Assembly: GCF_002699985.1 (NCBI RefSeq)
Contig: NZ_LKBT01000070.1
Coordinates: 182,658 to 246,657 of the forward strand
Direction of reading: 5' to 3'
Source: Pseudomonas sp. ICMP 561
GTDB taxonomy: Bacteria; Pseudomonadota; Gammaproteobacteria; Pseudomonadales; Pseudomonadaceae
DNA: 64,000 nt
In this document: piece by piece, positions 1-8,483 of the stretch
Layout: every line of letters starts with the position of its first letter
Numbering within the stretch: the first letter of the stretch is position 1
Translations under genes and position numbers: made by a program
Notes under the pieces: model-generated
Database searches by the model: none
What the model saw: the letters and a program-made list of their open reading frames with translations, nothing else
What the model was told of the DNA's origin: nothing

Positions 1-411
1 CTGCCGGGAGAACTTGCGGGCAAACAATGTGGGCTTGTTGGCCAATAGCCAATGGATGGTTTTGCGAATCGGCAGTGGCGACATCAATGCAGGCAAACGA
101 CGTTGCCAGAGAAACGCACCCACCGGCGCCAGCAAGACGCTCCTGCAGAAATGCCCAGGCCGACGTTGCAGCGCATGCATCACCAGCAGAGCATTGACCC
201 CCACCGCCACGATAGCGCTGCCGCTCACGGTCGCGGCTAACAGTGCCTCGGAGTAGCTCGCCAGGTCTTCGCAAGGCGGCTCAGGGTTGCTGCCAAAGCC
301 TGGCAGCTCCAGGGCGGTAACCTGATAGTGCTCGAAGTAAGGCAGCGCGTCGTCCCACCATTCGGCGCTACTGCCGTTGCCCGCCAACAGATACAGAAGT
401 GGCTTGCTCAT
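1..411 (-). CDS. alpha/beta hydrolase, partial (3' end outside window)
   Basis: The reading frame stays open from an ATG at 411 to the window edge, giving 137 residues that begin MSKPLLYLLAGNGSSAEWWD. An early glycine-rich strand turn (LAGNGSS), then LPGFGSNPEPP and a nucleophile-elbow position (VGVNALLVMHAL) fit the N-terminal half of an alpha/beta hydrolase. The elbow shows Asn where a catalytic Ser would normally lie, so either the enzyme is non-canonical or my alignment is off. GAGG lies about 7 bases before the ATG. It follows the membrane-protein gene by 42 bases and is probably co-transcribed with it. The substrate cannot be predicted. Confidence 0.7.
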   Translation of the reverse strand, partial: MSKPLLYLLAGNGSSAEWWDDALPYFEHYQVTALELPGFGSNPEPPCEDLASYSEALLAATVSGSAIVAVGVNALLVMHALQRRPGHFCRSVLLAPVGAFLWQRRLPALMSPLPIRKTIHWLLANKPTLFARKFSRQ

Positions 412-453
412 GCGCGCGCCTCAAGTAAAGTCGCCATGCTCAGAAGCATTCGG

Positions 454-969
454 TCAGACATTGCTGGGTCCCTGCCCTATGGCGCCACGTTGATGCTTAC
501 GGTCAAGGCGATACAGCCACACCAAAGGTGGCAGCAGCATGAGCAGTGCAAAAGTGTCGAGCCACAGATGCGACCAGACCCCGACTTGAATTGAGAGCAG
601 TATGTCCTGAGGCGCCCAGAGCACCAGACCTGCAATCAACCAACCCCAGACCATCGGCGTTTTCTGGCGATTGCCAATGTGCACCAGGGCCAGCATGTAT
701 AACGAATAGCTTTGCAGCGTCGCGCCAAACAAGGCGAGCCACCACGTCTGTTGAGCCCGGGCAGACGTCGGCGCCGCGCCAGTCCAGAAAACCTCTTCAA
801 GGGAGCTCAGGTAATTATCGAACAGGCCTGACTGAGCGGTCCATGTGAGTACCATGCTCGCCAGCAAATGCCCTGACACCATCACATAAAGCCACATCAC
901 CAACGAGCGTCGGCGAGTAAGAAATGAGTACGACATTCTGCGTCCTGCAGCGTCCGTTGAAGACGCCAT
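454..969 (-). CDS. small integral membrane protein
   Basis: 171 residues with about four hydrophobic spans: WLYVMVSGHLLASMVLTW near residues 26-43, WWLALFGATLQSYSLYMLAL near 76-95, a third near 108-120, and WLDTFALLMLLPPLVWLYRL near the C-terminus. Positively charged RRR residues precede the first span. An internal start (MSYSFLTRRR, at 936) would shorten it by 11 residues and looks equally credible. I do not recognise a characterised family. It lies directly upstream of the alpha/beta hydrolase on the same strand, suggesting a two-gene unit. Confidence 0.7.
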   Translation of the reverse strand: MASSTDAAGRRMSYSFLTRRRSLVMWLYVMVSGHLLASMVLTWTAQSGLFDNYLSSLEEVFWTGAAPTSARAQQTWWLALFGATLQSYSLYMLALVHIGNRQKTPMVWGWLIAGLVLWAPQDILLSIQVGVWSHLWLDTFALLMLLPPLVWLYRLDRKHQRGAIGQGPSNV

Positions 970-1063
970 TTAAAGGTTTGCTAACGGGCTAAGTACATTA
1001 ACCCTCGCCCGCACGGGGGCTGATCGAGAAACCTTGCGACGTAACCGCTTCACCATTAGGGCA

Positions 1064-1903
1064 TCAGGTTTTGGTCGAAGCCCTTTTAGCAGCCTCGGCT
1101 TTGAGCGCTTTGGTTTTACCGTGCTCTGCCAGCAACTCCAGCGTTTGTTTGCTGGCCCTGGGATGATTGAGCAGGTACTCGTGGAAGAGTTTGTTGCCGG
1201 CCCGAATGAGCTGCAAAACAACCGTAGGTTCGTTGTAGTCTTCTTCAAAGCGCATCATCTGGCTTTCCAGCCGATAGTGCCCTTCAGCGGTTTGCTCCGA
1301 AGTGTCCTGAGCGAAAAGCTGCACCCGTAATTCATCCTGCTCCAGCACGTGTACAAATAAAAACACGGTGGTAACAAAGGTCAGGGATTTACGATTGGTC
1401 GCGGTTTGCGGAAGGTACACCTGTGAACAGAAATGGAACATTTGTCCGTTACAGGCCGGGATGCTGGCCTCGGACGCATTCCATCTGGGTGGGCGACGCA
1501 GAAAGAGAATGTCTTTCTTTTTGATCATGTCAACGCAAACAGGCCGCGTGGCCTCCCCTTTGCGGCTGTACGTCACTTCTCCATTTTGTGAGAGTGGGTG
1601 GTAAATCAGCGTTCCACTGTTCAGTTGTTTCTCTATGACCAGGTAATGAACCGAGAACAATTCACCATATTCAGGGTGGACTTCACCGGTACTGACTTTG
1701 CCGCCAAACAGATAGAGTTCCCTTTCAATCTGGCTGCCCAGAATCTCCAGGTCTGCTTGCTCGAGTTTAATCCGCTCGATAAATACAGCCTGGTTGCCTT
1801 GTATCTCTGGCCAGGGAATGTCCAGCATCGGATCCTTGCCGTTCATGTCTACGCAGATCATGGCTGCTTCAGGTGCATTGTTCACGCTGTCGACCTTTCC
1901 CAA
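1064..1903 (-). CDS. hypothetical protein
   Basis: About 279 residues from a TTG at 1903 that has AGGAG ten bases upstream. The frame is open further up to an ATG at 1984, but that start overlaps the upstream gene and lacks a ribosome site, so I prefer the TTG. The protein shows no signal peptide or membrane span. It has a hydrophilic core with scattered cysteines and a Lys/Ala-rich tail (KALKAEAAKRASTKT). It is the second gene after the secreted protein at 1971-2402. I do not recognise the family, and the start is uncertain. Confidence 0.6.
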   Translation of the reverse strand: MGKVDSVNNAPEAAMICVDMNGKDPMLDIPWPEIQGNQAVFIERIKLEQADLEILGSQIERELYLFGGKVSTGEVHPEYGELFSVHYLVIEKQLNSGTLIYHPLSQNGEVTYSRKGEATRPVCVDMIKKKDILFLRRPPRWNASEASIPACNGQMFHFCSQVYLPQTATNRKSLTFVTTVFLFVHVLEQDELRVQLFAQDTSEQTAEGHYRLESQMMRFEEDYNEPTVVLQLIRAGNKLFHEYLLNHPRASKQTLELLAEHGKTKALKAEAAKRASTKT

Positions 1904-1970
1904 TGAACAGGATCTCCTGATATTGACAGGCCCGAGCGCACATGCGATGCGATCAGGCCAGACAACAACC

Positions 1971-2402
1971 TTACTTCTGGTCAAGGAACTCTGTCAGGAA
2001 CCACTGCGGACGGCCGGTCATGGACAACTCGTCGTTGTAGCTGACACGCAGTTCATGGCTTTCACCAGGCAGGTAAAGCTCGCCATTATCTCGATCAAGT
2101 CGCAGTACTTCGTAGGGCTTGCCGTCCCTCTGAACGGAATAACGAGTGTCCTTGTTGGTGTTCTCGACTTTCATCTTCTGAATGCGCAAGTTCCACTCGT
2201 GATCGACACCCGCCACCTGCACCAATGCTTCATTGGCAGACCGATCGCCGATGCGCAGGACCCAGACCTTGACGCCCTTCTCGCCACTGTAAGCGAAAAT
2301 TTTATCAGCGACTTCCGGGCGGGCCTCTTCGGCCATTGCAACGGATGAACCCAACAGGCAGATACTGAAAAGCACTGCCCAAACACTCCTGATGACTGAC
2401 AT
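1971..2402 (-). CDS. hypothetical exported protein
   Basis: 143 residues beginning with a typical Sec signal peptide: Arg near the start, the hydrophobic stretch VWAVLFSICLLGSSVAMA and an AMA-EE cleavage site near residue 24. The mature part of about 120 residues is rich in charged and beta-prone residues, with no cysteines or motifs that I recognise. It is probably periplasmic. It is the promoter-proximal member of a two-gene set with the hypothetical gene that ends at 1064. Confidence 0.65.
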   Translation of the reverse strand: MSVIRSVWAVLFSICLLGSSVAMAEEARPEVADKIFAYSGEKGVKVWVLRIGDRSANEALVQVAGVDHEWNLRIQKMKVENTNKDTRYSVQRDGKPYEVLRLDRDNGELYLPGESHELRVSYNDELSMTGRPQWFLTEFLDQK

Positions 2403-2455
2403 CGATTGTCTTCCTTAGCGAGAAAAAGTCCGGGGATAATACATAAATAAAAACA

Positions 2456-3052
2456 TTAATGAAGCGTGGATAACGCATCCAGTCCGCTGTCAGTCACTGG
2501 ACTTCTGCGTTGCCACTTGAAGTTGTGAACTTCCACACACCGCTCGACGGTTTCATTCCAGACGACTTCAAACCCAGCAGCTTTCAACACTGTGGCCAAC
2601 CGTTGCCCCACCTTGAGAGCCTGTGCAGGATCATCGTTGATCGCCCCAAAGGCGATGTACAGAACATCACTCTTAACCACGCATTCAACGTCTTGCCCAT
2701 GATAAAAGCAAAAGCCGTGGTAATGATCATCGGGGGCTTCGTCAAGCACTTCAGCCACTTCCGTAAAACCATCCGACGTCTCATAGCCCGCATTCTGGAG
2801 GGCACAGATACCGTCTTCATGGAGGTGATAGAACACATCATCGAGTCGATCGCAGGCAGTTACCTGCGGCCAGTTACGCTCTGCGTCGAGCTTGCGTTGC
2901 AGCTCCGGCAGGATCAACGCCTTCAGCGCGGGAACATCACAGTCGCCGTCAATAATGTCATCGATCATCGCGTGCATTTCTTCAGCCGTGTAGAAGCCAG
3001 ACGACACCCACATCCGTATGCTGTCCGCAACGTACTCATTACTGTCTGCCAT
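2456..3052 (-). CDS. DUF6891-like protein
   Basis: 198 residues from the ATG at 3052, preceded by GAGG six bases upstream. The frame extends a further 32 codons upstream, but that part has no good start. The pattern RMWVSSGFYTAEEM, then TACDRLDDVFYHLHEDGI, GFCFYHGQDVE and a terminal WNETVERCVEVHNFKWQRR matches what I remember of DUF6891, a family of cytosolic proteins without known function often found near toxin-immunity genes. Family assignment is from memory. It stands upstream of the HscC/immunity region, which would suit a role as an accessory or immunity protein, but this is inference. Confidence 0.7.
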   Translation of the reverse strand: MADSNEYVADSIRMWVSSGFYTAEEMHAMIDDIIDGDCDVPALKALILPELQRKLDAERNWPQVTACDRLDDVFYHLHEDGICALQNAGYETSDGFTEVAEVLDEAPDDHYHGFCFYHGQDVECVVKSDVLYIAFGAINDDPAQALKVGQRLATVLKAAGFEVVWNETVERCVEVHNFKWQRRSPVTDSGLDALSTLH

Positions 3053-3225
3053 TGACACCTCGCCAGCGTAAACAATCAATACTGATACTGTTGTCTCTGG
3101 TGACTGATCAGCCAATAAAAACTGCACATCCTTGCATGCGCCTGTCATGGACTCATGAATCGGGTTGTAGTTCTCTATGCATGTTTTTTACTCAGGAAAA
3201 ACCTCCTGCTGGCGCGAAAACTTGT

Positions 3226-3795
3226 TTATGCCCGATTGATCCTGAAATCCCATTGATCAAAATTTGCCTCATCACGCACAACCGGCAACGACTCGACAGT
3301 CGTGATGCCCAACTCATACACGCTGCTTGGGAAGCCTTCATTCAATTCGCTGAAGCCAGTGATGCTCAATGCGTAGAGCCCCGGCGAAATATCCAGATAG
3401 TCACTGTTCGCCAGGCGGTCCGAGAGCCGGGCTTTGTAATTCAGAAAGAACTCAGGCTCCCAATCCGTCAAGGCATTCAGATCGGCAACAATCAACAGGC
3501 CACTGATGATATTCAATGGTATATCCGTGTATCGAAAAACCGCCTCGCTGCATTGTTCAAAGGGAAACGTGAGCTCATCACGCAAACGAAATACATAGTC
3601 TTCTTCGGGCAGCGGATACAAGGGCACCACCGCACCGCTCTGCACAGCCAACCGCCCTGTTTCGCTTTTTTCGACGAACACCTCAAAGAGGTTTGAAGCA
3701 TCAGGACACTGCTCAGCGATAAAACGGTGCAACACGACGGGGTCGAAAATCACCACACCGGGGCTGAAGGTTTCTATGTTTGCCTCAGTTTTCAT
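3226..3795 (-). CDS. hypothetical protein
   Basis: 189 residues from an ATG at 3795. There is no signal peptide or membrane span. The protein is acidic and mixes hydrophobic strands (VVIFDPVVLHRFI, ISGLLIVADL) with Asp/Glu-rich turns. I do not recognise a family. Its size, acidity and position among putative immunity genes are compatible with an immunity-type protein, but no motif supports this. A REP palindrome lies immediately upstream. Confidence 0.55.
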   Translation of the reverse strand: MKTEANIETFSPGVVIFDPVVLHRFIAEQCPDASNLFEVFVEKSETGRLAVQSGAVVPLYPLPEEDYVFRLRDELTFPFEQCSEAVFRYTDIPLNIISGLLIVADLNALTDWEPEFFLNYKARLSDRLANSDYLDISPGLYALSITGFSELNEGFPSSVYELGITTVESLPVVRDEANFDQWDFRINRA

Positions 3796-3823
3796 TCGTC
3801 ACTTCCACAAAATTTACGCAGTC

Positions 3824-3915
3824 TGTAGGACCGGCTTTAGCCGGGAGGTCGTCAGAGTATTCGCCAGATTTTATTCGGCAAAAATACGGCTCTCCCGGCT
3901 AAAGCCAGTCCTACA
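3824..3915. repeat. REPIN (paired inverted REP)
   Basis: Two inverted arms, TGTAGGACCGGCTTTAGCCG and its near-complement ending AGTCCTACA, enclose about 45 bases. Each arm also contains its own short GGCTTTAGCC palindrome. The same sequence type recurs at 21421, 21737 and 63894. It lies between the minus-strand gene at 3226 and hscC. Confidence 0.85.
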
Positions 3916-4042
3916 AGATCAGGATCAACGACAGGATGCACCAGCCTCTTCGCGAGAATTGTCATTGCAGGGAGATATCGAATCTCTCACCGATTACTCG
4001 AGCGTGCCAGTATTGAACCAACATTTCAAAAGGTGATCTCAA

Positions 4043-4072
4043 ATGGCTACGTTCAGCCCTCAGGCTAATTAA
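4043..4072 (+). other. nine-codon mini-ORF upstream of hscC
   Basis: AGGTGA lies six bases before an ATG that opens MATFSPQAN and then stops at TAA. The strong ribosome site suggests either a leader peptide or the surviving start of a lost gene. It ends 42 bases before the hscC start. Confidence 0.3.
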
Positions 4073-4114
4073 TTAACAGTAACGCGCCGTCAACCAGGGA
4101 TAGGGAATAGATTA

Positions 4115-5809
4115 ATGATTGTCGGAATTGACCTGGGCACCACTAACAGTCTGGTTGCCGTCTGGCATAACGATGCCAGCGTGCTGGTGCCCAATGTACT
4201 GGGCCATGTCCTGACCCCTTCGGTCGTAGGGCTGGATGAGGAAGGCCGGATACTGGTTGGCCAGGCTGCACGCGAGCGCCTGCATACTCATCCCGGCCAG
4301 ACCGCAGCGTTGTTCAAACGACACATGGGCAGCGCCCATACCGTTCAATTGGGTTCACGGTCATTTCGCCCCGAGGAATTGTCGGCGCTGGTACTGCGCA
4401 GTCTCAAGGAAGATGTTGAGCGCGCTTACGGCGAACCGGTGACCGAGGCTGTCATCAGCGTCCCGGCCTATTTCAGTGATGCCCAGCGCAAGGCCACCCG
4501 CATCGCGGGTGAACTGGCCGGGCTGAAAGTCGACAAACTGATCAACGAACCGACCGCAGCCGCATTGGCCTATGGCTTGCCTCAGCGCGACAAAGAGACT
4601 TCGTTCCTGGTCTTCGACCTGGGCGGCGGCACCTTTGATGTGTCAATTCTTGAGCTCTTCGACGGCGTCGTGGAGGTCCGTGCCAGCGCCGGCGACAACT
4701 ACCTGGGCGGTGAAGACTTCGACCATTTGCTGGCCGAGCGCTTCATCCAGACCCAACGCGATCAGCCTGATTTTCCGGCACCACAGTCGATCATCCAGCC
4801 GCTACGCCGCGAAGCCGAACGCGTGCGCCAGGCACTGGGGCAGGATAACGACAGCGAGTTCGTTTTGCGGGTAGATGGCAAAGAGTGGAAGCACGTTTTC
4901 ACCCAGGACGATATGAGCACCTTGTTTGCGCCCTTGCTTGAACGTCTGCGCAACCCCATCGAACGCGCGTTGCGTGATGCCAAAATCCGCATCAACGAAC
5001 TCGACGAAGTATTGCTGGTGGGCGGCACCACACGTATGCCGCTGGTTCGTAAACTTGCCGCCGGCCTGTTCGGTCGTTTTCCTTCGATTCATCTCAACCC
5101 TGACGAAGCCGTGGCTCACGGCGCAGCCATACAGGCTGCGTTGAAATCACGCAGTGCTGCACTTGAGGAAGTGATACTTACGGACGTCTGCTCTTACACC
5201 ATGGGCATCGAGATTTCGCAAAGAGTCGGCAGGGAGCGTGAGGGCGGCCACTATTTACCGATCATTGAACGCAACAGCACGGTCCCGGTGAGCCGGGTTA
5301 AAACTGTGTCGACGGTTGATGATTTTCAGGACAGTGTGATGGTCTGCATTTACCAGGGCGAAAGTCGTCTGGTGCGCGACAACATTGCCTTGGGTGAACT
5401 GGATATTCCCGTCCCACCACAAAAAGGCCCCGTGGACCTCGACGTACGCTTTACCTACGACAACAATGGCATTCTGGAATGTCAGGTCAGCATTCCCCTG
5501 ACCGGCGAGCAGCATGTACTGGTCATCGAAAATAACCCGGGCGTATTGAGCAGCAAAGAAATTGCCGAGCGTCTGCAAGCGCTTGCCGAACTGAAAGTGC
5601 ATCCCCGTGATCAGCAAATCAATACGCTGCTGGTCGCCCGTCTTGAGCGCATGTATCAGGAGAGCCTGGGCGATCTTCGTGAGGAGATTGACCGCTGTGC
5701 GAATCGGTTTCAGCAGGCATTGGCAACCCAGGACGAACACATCATTCGTCAGGCCCGTAGTGACCTGAGCGAGCGCATCGCGCGGCTGGAAAGAGGCGGC
5801 GGGTACTGA
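4115..5809 (+). CDS. hscC: Hsp70-family chaperone HscC
   Basis: 564 residues, close to the length I recall for E. coli HscC (Hsc62) and shorter than DnaK. The nucleotide-binding domain shows GIDLGTTNSLVAVW at the N-terminus, LINEPTAAALAYG near 143, DLGGGTFDVS near 168 and VLLVGGTTRMPLV near 305. The substrate-binding part keeps the ERNSTVPVS segment typical of Hsp70. The C-terminal lid is short and ends LERGGGY, without a DnaK-like tail. The IPNxxGxxLTPS-type and ALFKRxMGS segments match HscC more closely than DnaK or HscA. An ATP-driven cytosolic chaperone is expected. The J-domain gene starts three bases after its stop, so the two are surely co-expressed, mirroring the known HscC-DjlC partnership. 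Confidence 0.92.
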   Translation: MIVGIDLGTTNSLVAVWHNDASVLVPNVLGHVLTPSVVGLDEEGRILVGQAARERLHTHPGQTAALFKRHMGSAHTVQLGSRSFRPEELSALVLRSLKEDVERAYGEPVTEAVISVPAYFSDAQRKATRIAGELAGLKVDKLINEPTAAALAYGLPQRDKETSFLVFDLGGGTFDVSILELFDGVVEVRASAGDNYLGGEDFDHLLAERFIQTQRDQPDFPAPQSIIQPLRREAERVRQALGQDNDSEFVLRVDGKEWKHVFTQDDMSTLFAPLLERLRNPIERALRDAKIRINELDEVLLVGGTTRMPLVRKLAAGLFGRFPSIHLNPDEAVAHGAAIQAALKSRSAALEEVILTDVCSYTMGIEISQRVGREREGGHYLPIIERNSTVPVSRVKTVSTVDDFQDSVMVCIYQGESRLVRDNIALGELDIPVPPQKGPVDLDVRFTYDNNGILECQVSIPLTGEQHVLVIENNPGVLSSKEIAERLQALAELKVHPRDQQINTLLVARLERMYQESLGDLREEIDRCANRFQQALATQDEHIIRQARSDLSERIARLERGGGY

Positions 5810-5812
5810 GCC

Positions 5813-7408
5813 ATGGTGTCGACTTTCGATTGCTGGGAAGTACTGGGCCTGCCCGCCGGATCCGATGAGCGCAGCATCAAGCGCCAATACGCCAGACAGC
5901 TAAAGACCACGCGCCCGGACGAAGATCCGGTCGCCTTCCAGCGACTGCGTGAAGCGTATGAGCAAGCCTTGCAGATCATGCGTGATGGCGGCCTGGACGA
6001 GAGCGAGCAAGCTGCTGCTGACTTCATGGCTGAACCCTTTGTTGTCAGAAGCCACCCCCATGAGCCTCTAAACCCGACACCTTCACCCTACGAGCAAGCC
6101 GTCGAGCTGTTGTCCGGATTTGATGACGCAGACGTTGAGCAGTATTGGGATAAAGCCTCGGCCAAAGGCTGTGGGCCTGAGTTCGAGCGTCTTCTGTTCC
6201 AGCGATGTGCAGACCACCCTGAAGCGCACACTGCGCTATTGACGTGGGGTCTGGAAAAACGTCAATGGCTGACGCCGTGGCAGCAGATCATTGGTGGCGA
6301 GTTTCAGCAACAACGGCTTGCCTTTGCTCTCACCACAGTGCTTTATAACCGCCTTGATCAGCACATGGCTGCAGGCGAAGACGCGTATTTTTTCGACTGC
6401 CTGGAGCAGCACAGCCGTCAAGGCTGGCTCAGTGATTTTTCACGCCGCCAGGCACTGCAGGTGCACGTCCTGAATCTGTTCCTCAACACTGAAAGCTGGT
6501 CGCCCGCACTGTTCCAGCGCGTCTGCCAGTTGTTCGGCTGGGATGATGAAGCGGCAGTGGTGCCCATTGCGGATAAGTCATGGCAATACCTGCGTCGGCG
6601 CTGCGAGCAACAAGCCTGGCTTAACGAGTTACGTAGCCTCATGCAACTGCGCGAACAACAACCCAGTGCGCGCGCCAATGCCGCGACTCTGTTTCTGCTC
6701 TGCACCGCCCCTGCACAGCAAGCGCAACTGGCTGCTGATTTTGGCGAGGAAGACTGGCACGCCTGCGAACAACTGTCAGGGATTTTTGCCAGTCAGTACC
6801 CTGACCTGCTGGGAATATTCCCTAACCACAACCCCAGGTTCTGGGAGGCACTTGTCGTACACAAGGCGCCGCCCTACGGGCTGAAACGCAGCGCCTGCGT
6901 CATCACCCTCGGCCTGATACTGAACAGCATGGATCAACCCGACTTCATGTTCACGGTCACAATAATCCTGCTGCCACTCTATATCGCGGGCGGTGTGTTG
7001 GCGGCTTATGTCGGTAAATGGTTGCTGACCCATTGGGCCTCGCTGACGCAATACCTGTATGACGTGGATCTGCAAATCAGCCTATGGTGTGTGCGACACA
7101 AGCTGATCAAGGATCGTCGTTATCTGGTGATTCGTAACAGCGGCGGTTATTTAGCACTCGGATTTCTAATCTGGAAGTTGCTCGGGATACTCGGCCTCGC
7201 AACTTACGTGTTGACCGGGGCCATAGGCCTGCTGCGGTTTACCGGCTCCGCGCCGACAGACCGTCAGTACCGCTGGCGAAAGCCGTTGCAGGCGATCTAT
7301 CGGATTGCCGGACTCAGCCCGTTGCAATGGCTGTTTGGTGTTTCAATGCTGTGTGTCATCGGCTATGTGCAACTGCACATGCCCGGCACCGTGCTGACTA
7401 AAAGTTGA
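5813..7408 (+). CDS. membrane-anchored J-domain co-chaperone (DjlC-like)
   Basis: 531 residues. Residues 1-60 form a J-domain: CWEVLGLPAGSDERSIKRQY (helices I-II), then a loop, then FQRLREAYEQAL (helix III). The usual His-Pro-Asp tripeptide reads Arg34-Pro35-Asp36. The middle (about 70-350) is soluble, helical and Trp/Gln-rich. The last 170 residues contain about four membrane spans: two around 360-410, one near 440-470 and one near the end. This J-domain-first, C-terminal-membrane layout resembles DjlB/DjlC. It begins three bases after hscC and is presumably its dedicated partner, bringing HscC to the inner membrane. Confidence 0.85.
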   Translation: MVSTFDCWEVLGLPAGSDERSIKRQYARQLKTTRPDEDPVAFQRLREAYEQALQIMRDGGLDESEQAAADFMAEPFVVRSHPHEPLNPTPSPYEQAVELLSGFDDADVEQYWDKASAKGCGPEFERLLFQRCADHPEAHTALLTWGLEKRQWLTPWQQIIGGEFQQQRLAFALTTVLYNRLDQHMAAGEDAYFFDCLEQHSRQGWLSDFSRRQALQVHVLNLFLNTESWSPALFQRVCQLFGWDDEAAVVPIADKSWQYLRRRCEQQAWLNELRSLMQLREQQPSARANAATLFLLCTAPAQQAQLAADFGEEDWHACEQLSGIFASQYPDLLGIFPNHNPRFWEALVVHKAPPYGLKRSACVITLGLILNSMDQPDFMFTVTIILLPLYIAGGVLAAYVGKWLLTHWASLTQYLYDVDLQISLWCVRHKLIKDRRYLVIRNSGGYLALGFLIWKLLGILGLATYVLTGAIGLLRFTGSAPTDRQYRWRKPLQAIYRIAGLSPLQWLFGVSMLCVIGYVQLHMPGTVLTKS

Positions 7409-7418
7409 TGGCTGCGCA

Positions 7419-7796
7419 TCAAGGGCTGTGGGGGAACTGGTTGTGGACATAAGCATCCAGTAGCCCCGTTACCCACGCAGAGTCCGTATTGCTTTCGAGG
7501 TGATAAGCAATCAGACCGAAATCATCGCTGACATAGCCTGCAAGCTCGGCATTGTCCGAGACTGAAAAAACATTTTTGAATACCCACTCTCTCAACAGGG
7601 TGATGTTTTCAATCACCTCACCGGTCAGTGGAGTGCTTTGCACAATGAGGCGATGCTGGGTCCATTGCTCATCAAACCCCGCCTCATCGCGGGCATCAAG
7701 CATAGAGTCCCAGTCAGGGTTGCCTGCACACAACGCTTCAAAAAAACCGTCTGCGCGAACGAGACTCCACAATGCATTCAAATCTCGAACAATCAT
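7419..7796 (-). CDS. hypothetical protein
   Basis: 125 residues from the ATG at 7796, with GGAG nine bases upstream. The protein is acidic, without signal peptide or membrane span, and moderately rich in Trp and Asp. I do not recognise the family. The gene is convergent with the J-domain gene. Its ATG overlaps the stop of a possible 50-codon gene (ATGA), which would couple their translation. It stands at the edge of the immunity-type gene run and may belong to it. Confidence 0.6.
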   Translation of the reverse strand: MIVRDLNALWSLVRADGFFEALCAGNPDWDSMLDARDEAGFDEQWTQHRLIVQSTPLTGEVIENITLLREWVFKNVFSVSDNAELAGYVSDDFGLIAYHLESNTDSAWVTGLLDAYVHNQFPHSP

Positions 7797-7945
7797 GAAA
7801 AACATCTCCGGAAATCCACAACTGAGGACACGCAGCACTCAGTGCCCCCATTACAAAACTGTTGCACGACGTCTTTAGGGCATGAGCATATCGCACTGAG
7901 ATCGACTTTGGTCATCACCTGCATGACTTGCTCTTCGTGACTCAT
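7793..7945 (-). CDS. possible small Cys-rich ORF (50 aa)
   Basis: An ATG at 7945 has AGAAGGT just upstream and opens 50 codons, starting MSHEEQVMQVMTKVDL and ending with six cysteines in the last 32 residues. Its TGA overlaps the ATG of the next minus-strand gene in an ATGA arrangement. Ribosome site and overlap argue for a real gene. Against it, the divergent gene begins only 26 bases away, leaving little promoter space, and no family is recognised. It could be the remnant of a larger gene. Confidence 0.35.
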   Translation of the reverse strand: MSHEEQVMQVMTKVDLSAICSCPKDVVQQFCNGGTECCVSSVVDFRRCFS

Positions 7946-7970
7946 ATGTACCTTCTGAATGGAGCAACAC

Positions 7971-8420
7971 ATGAAATACGACGATGCTGCCTGGCACTAC
8001 CTGGGCACCTTCCCCAAGCATCTGCCAAAAGCGGCTGGCGCCACTCATATCGGTATGTTTCTCGCGTGGATGCTGATGAATAACCTGGCCAGCGAAGAAC
8101 TGGAAGATGACGCCGAGAGCGAACTTGCCCAACTCAAGGCTCGCACCCTCACCGGCGCACAGTTTCTAATGACCGTACTGGACGAAAAGCTGACCGACCA
8201 GGAGTTCTCTGAAACCGGCAATGCATTTGCCGTTGCCTATTACGAAGGTTTGAACAACGACAGTCGTTACGTCGATGACTACTTGCTGACCTTTGGCGTC
8301 AGCATTAAAACCCTCTACAGCGTAGAGGACAGCTGGGCCCATTACGACCAACTGTCTGCCGCCATGGATTCAAGATTTACGGCCTGGAATGCAGCCGGGC
8401 GGCCCGAACATATTATTTGA
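7971..8420 (+). CDS. DUF7832-like protein (putative immunity)
   Basis: 149 residues from the ATG at 7971, which has GGAG six bases upstream. An in-frame ATG at 7959 lacks a ribosome site. The N-terminal block KYDDAAWHYLGTFPKHLP followed by ATHIGMFLAWML, the middle FAVAYYEG and the C-terminal VEDSWAHYDQL match my memory of the DUF7832 family, small cytosolic proteins frequently found beside toxin and SUKH genes. It opens a co-directional series of seven small genes ending at 12323. A role in neutralising a toxin is inferred from family and context only. Confidence 0.7.
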   Translation: MKYDDAAWHYLGTFPKHLPKAAGATHIGMFLAWMLMNNLASEELEDDAESELAQLKARTLTGAQFLMTVLDEKLTDQEFSETGNAFAVAYYEGLNNDSRYVDDYLLTFGVSIKTLYSVEDSWAHYDQLSAAMDSRFTAWNAAGRPEHII

Positions 8421-8483
8421 ACGAGCCTGGCGACGAGCATTACGCTTTTCTTCAACATCAACGTACGGTCAGAGGGAAATAGC

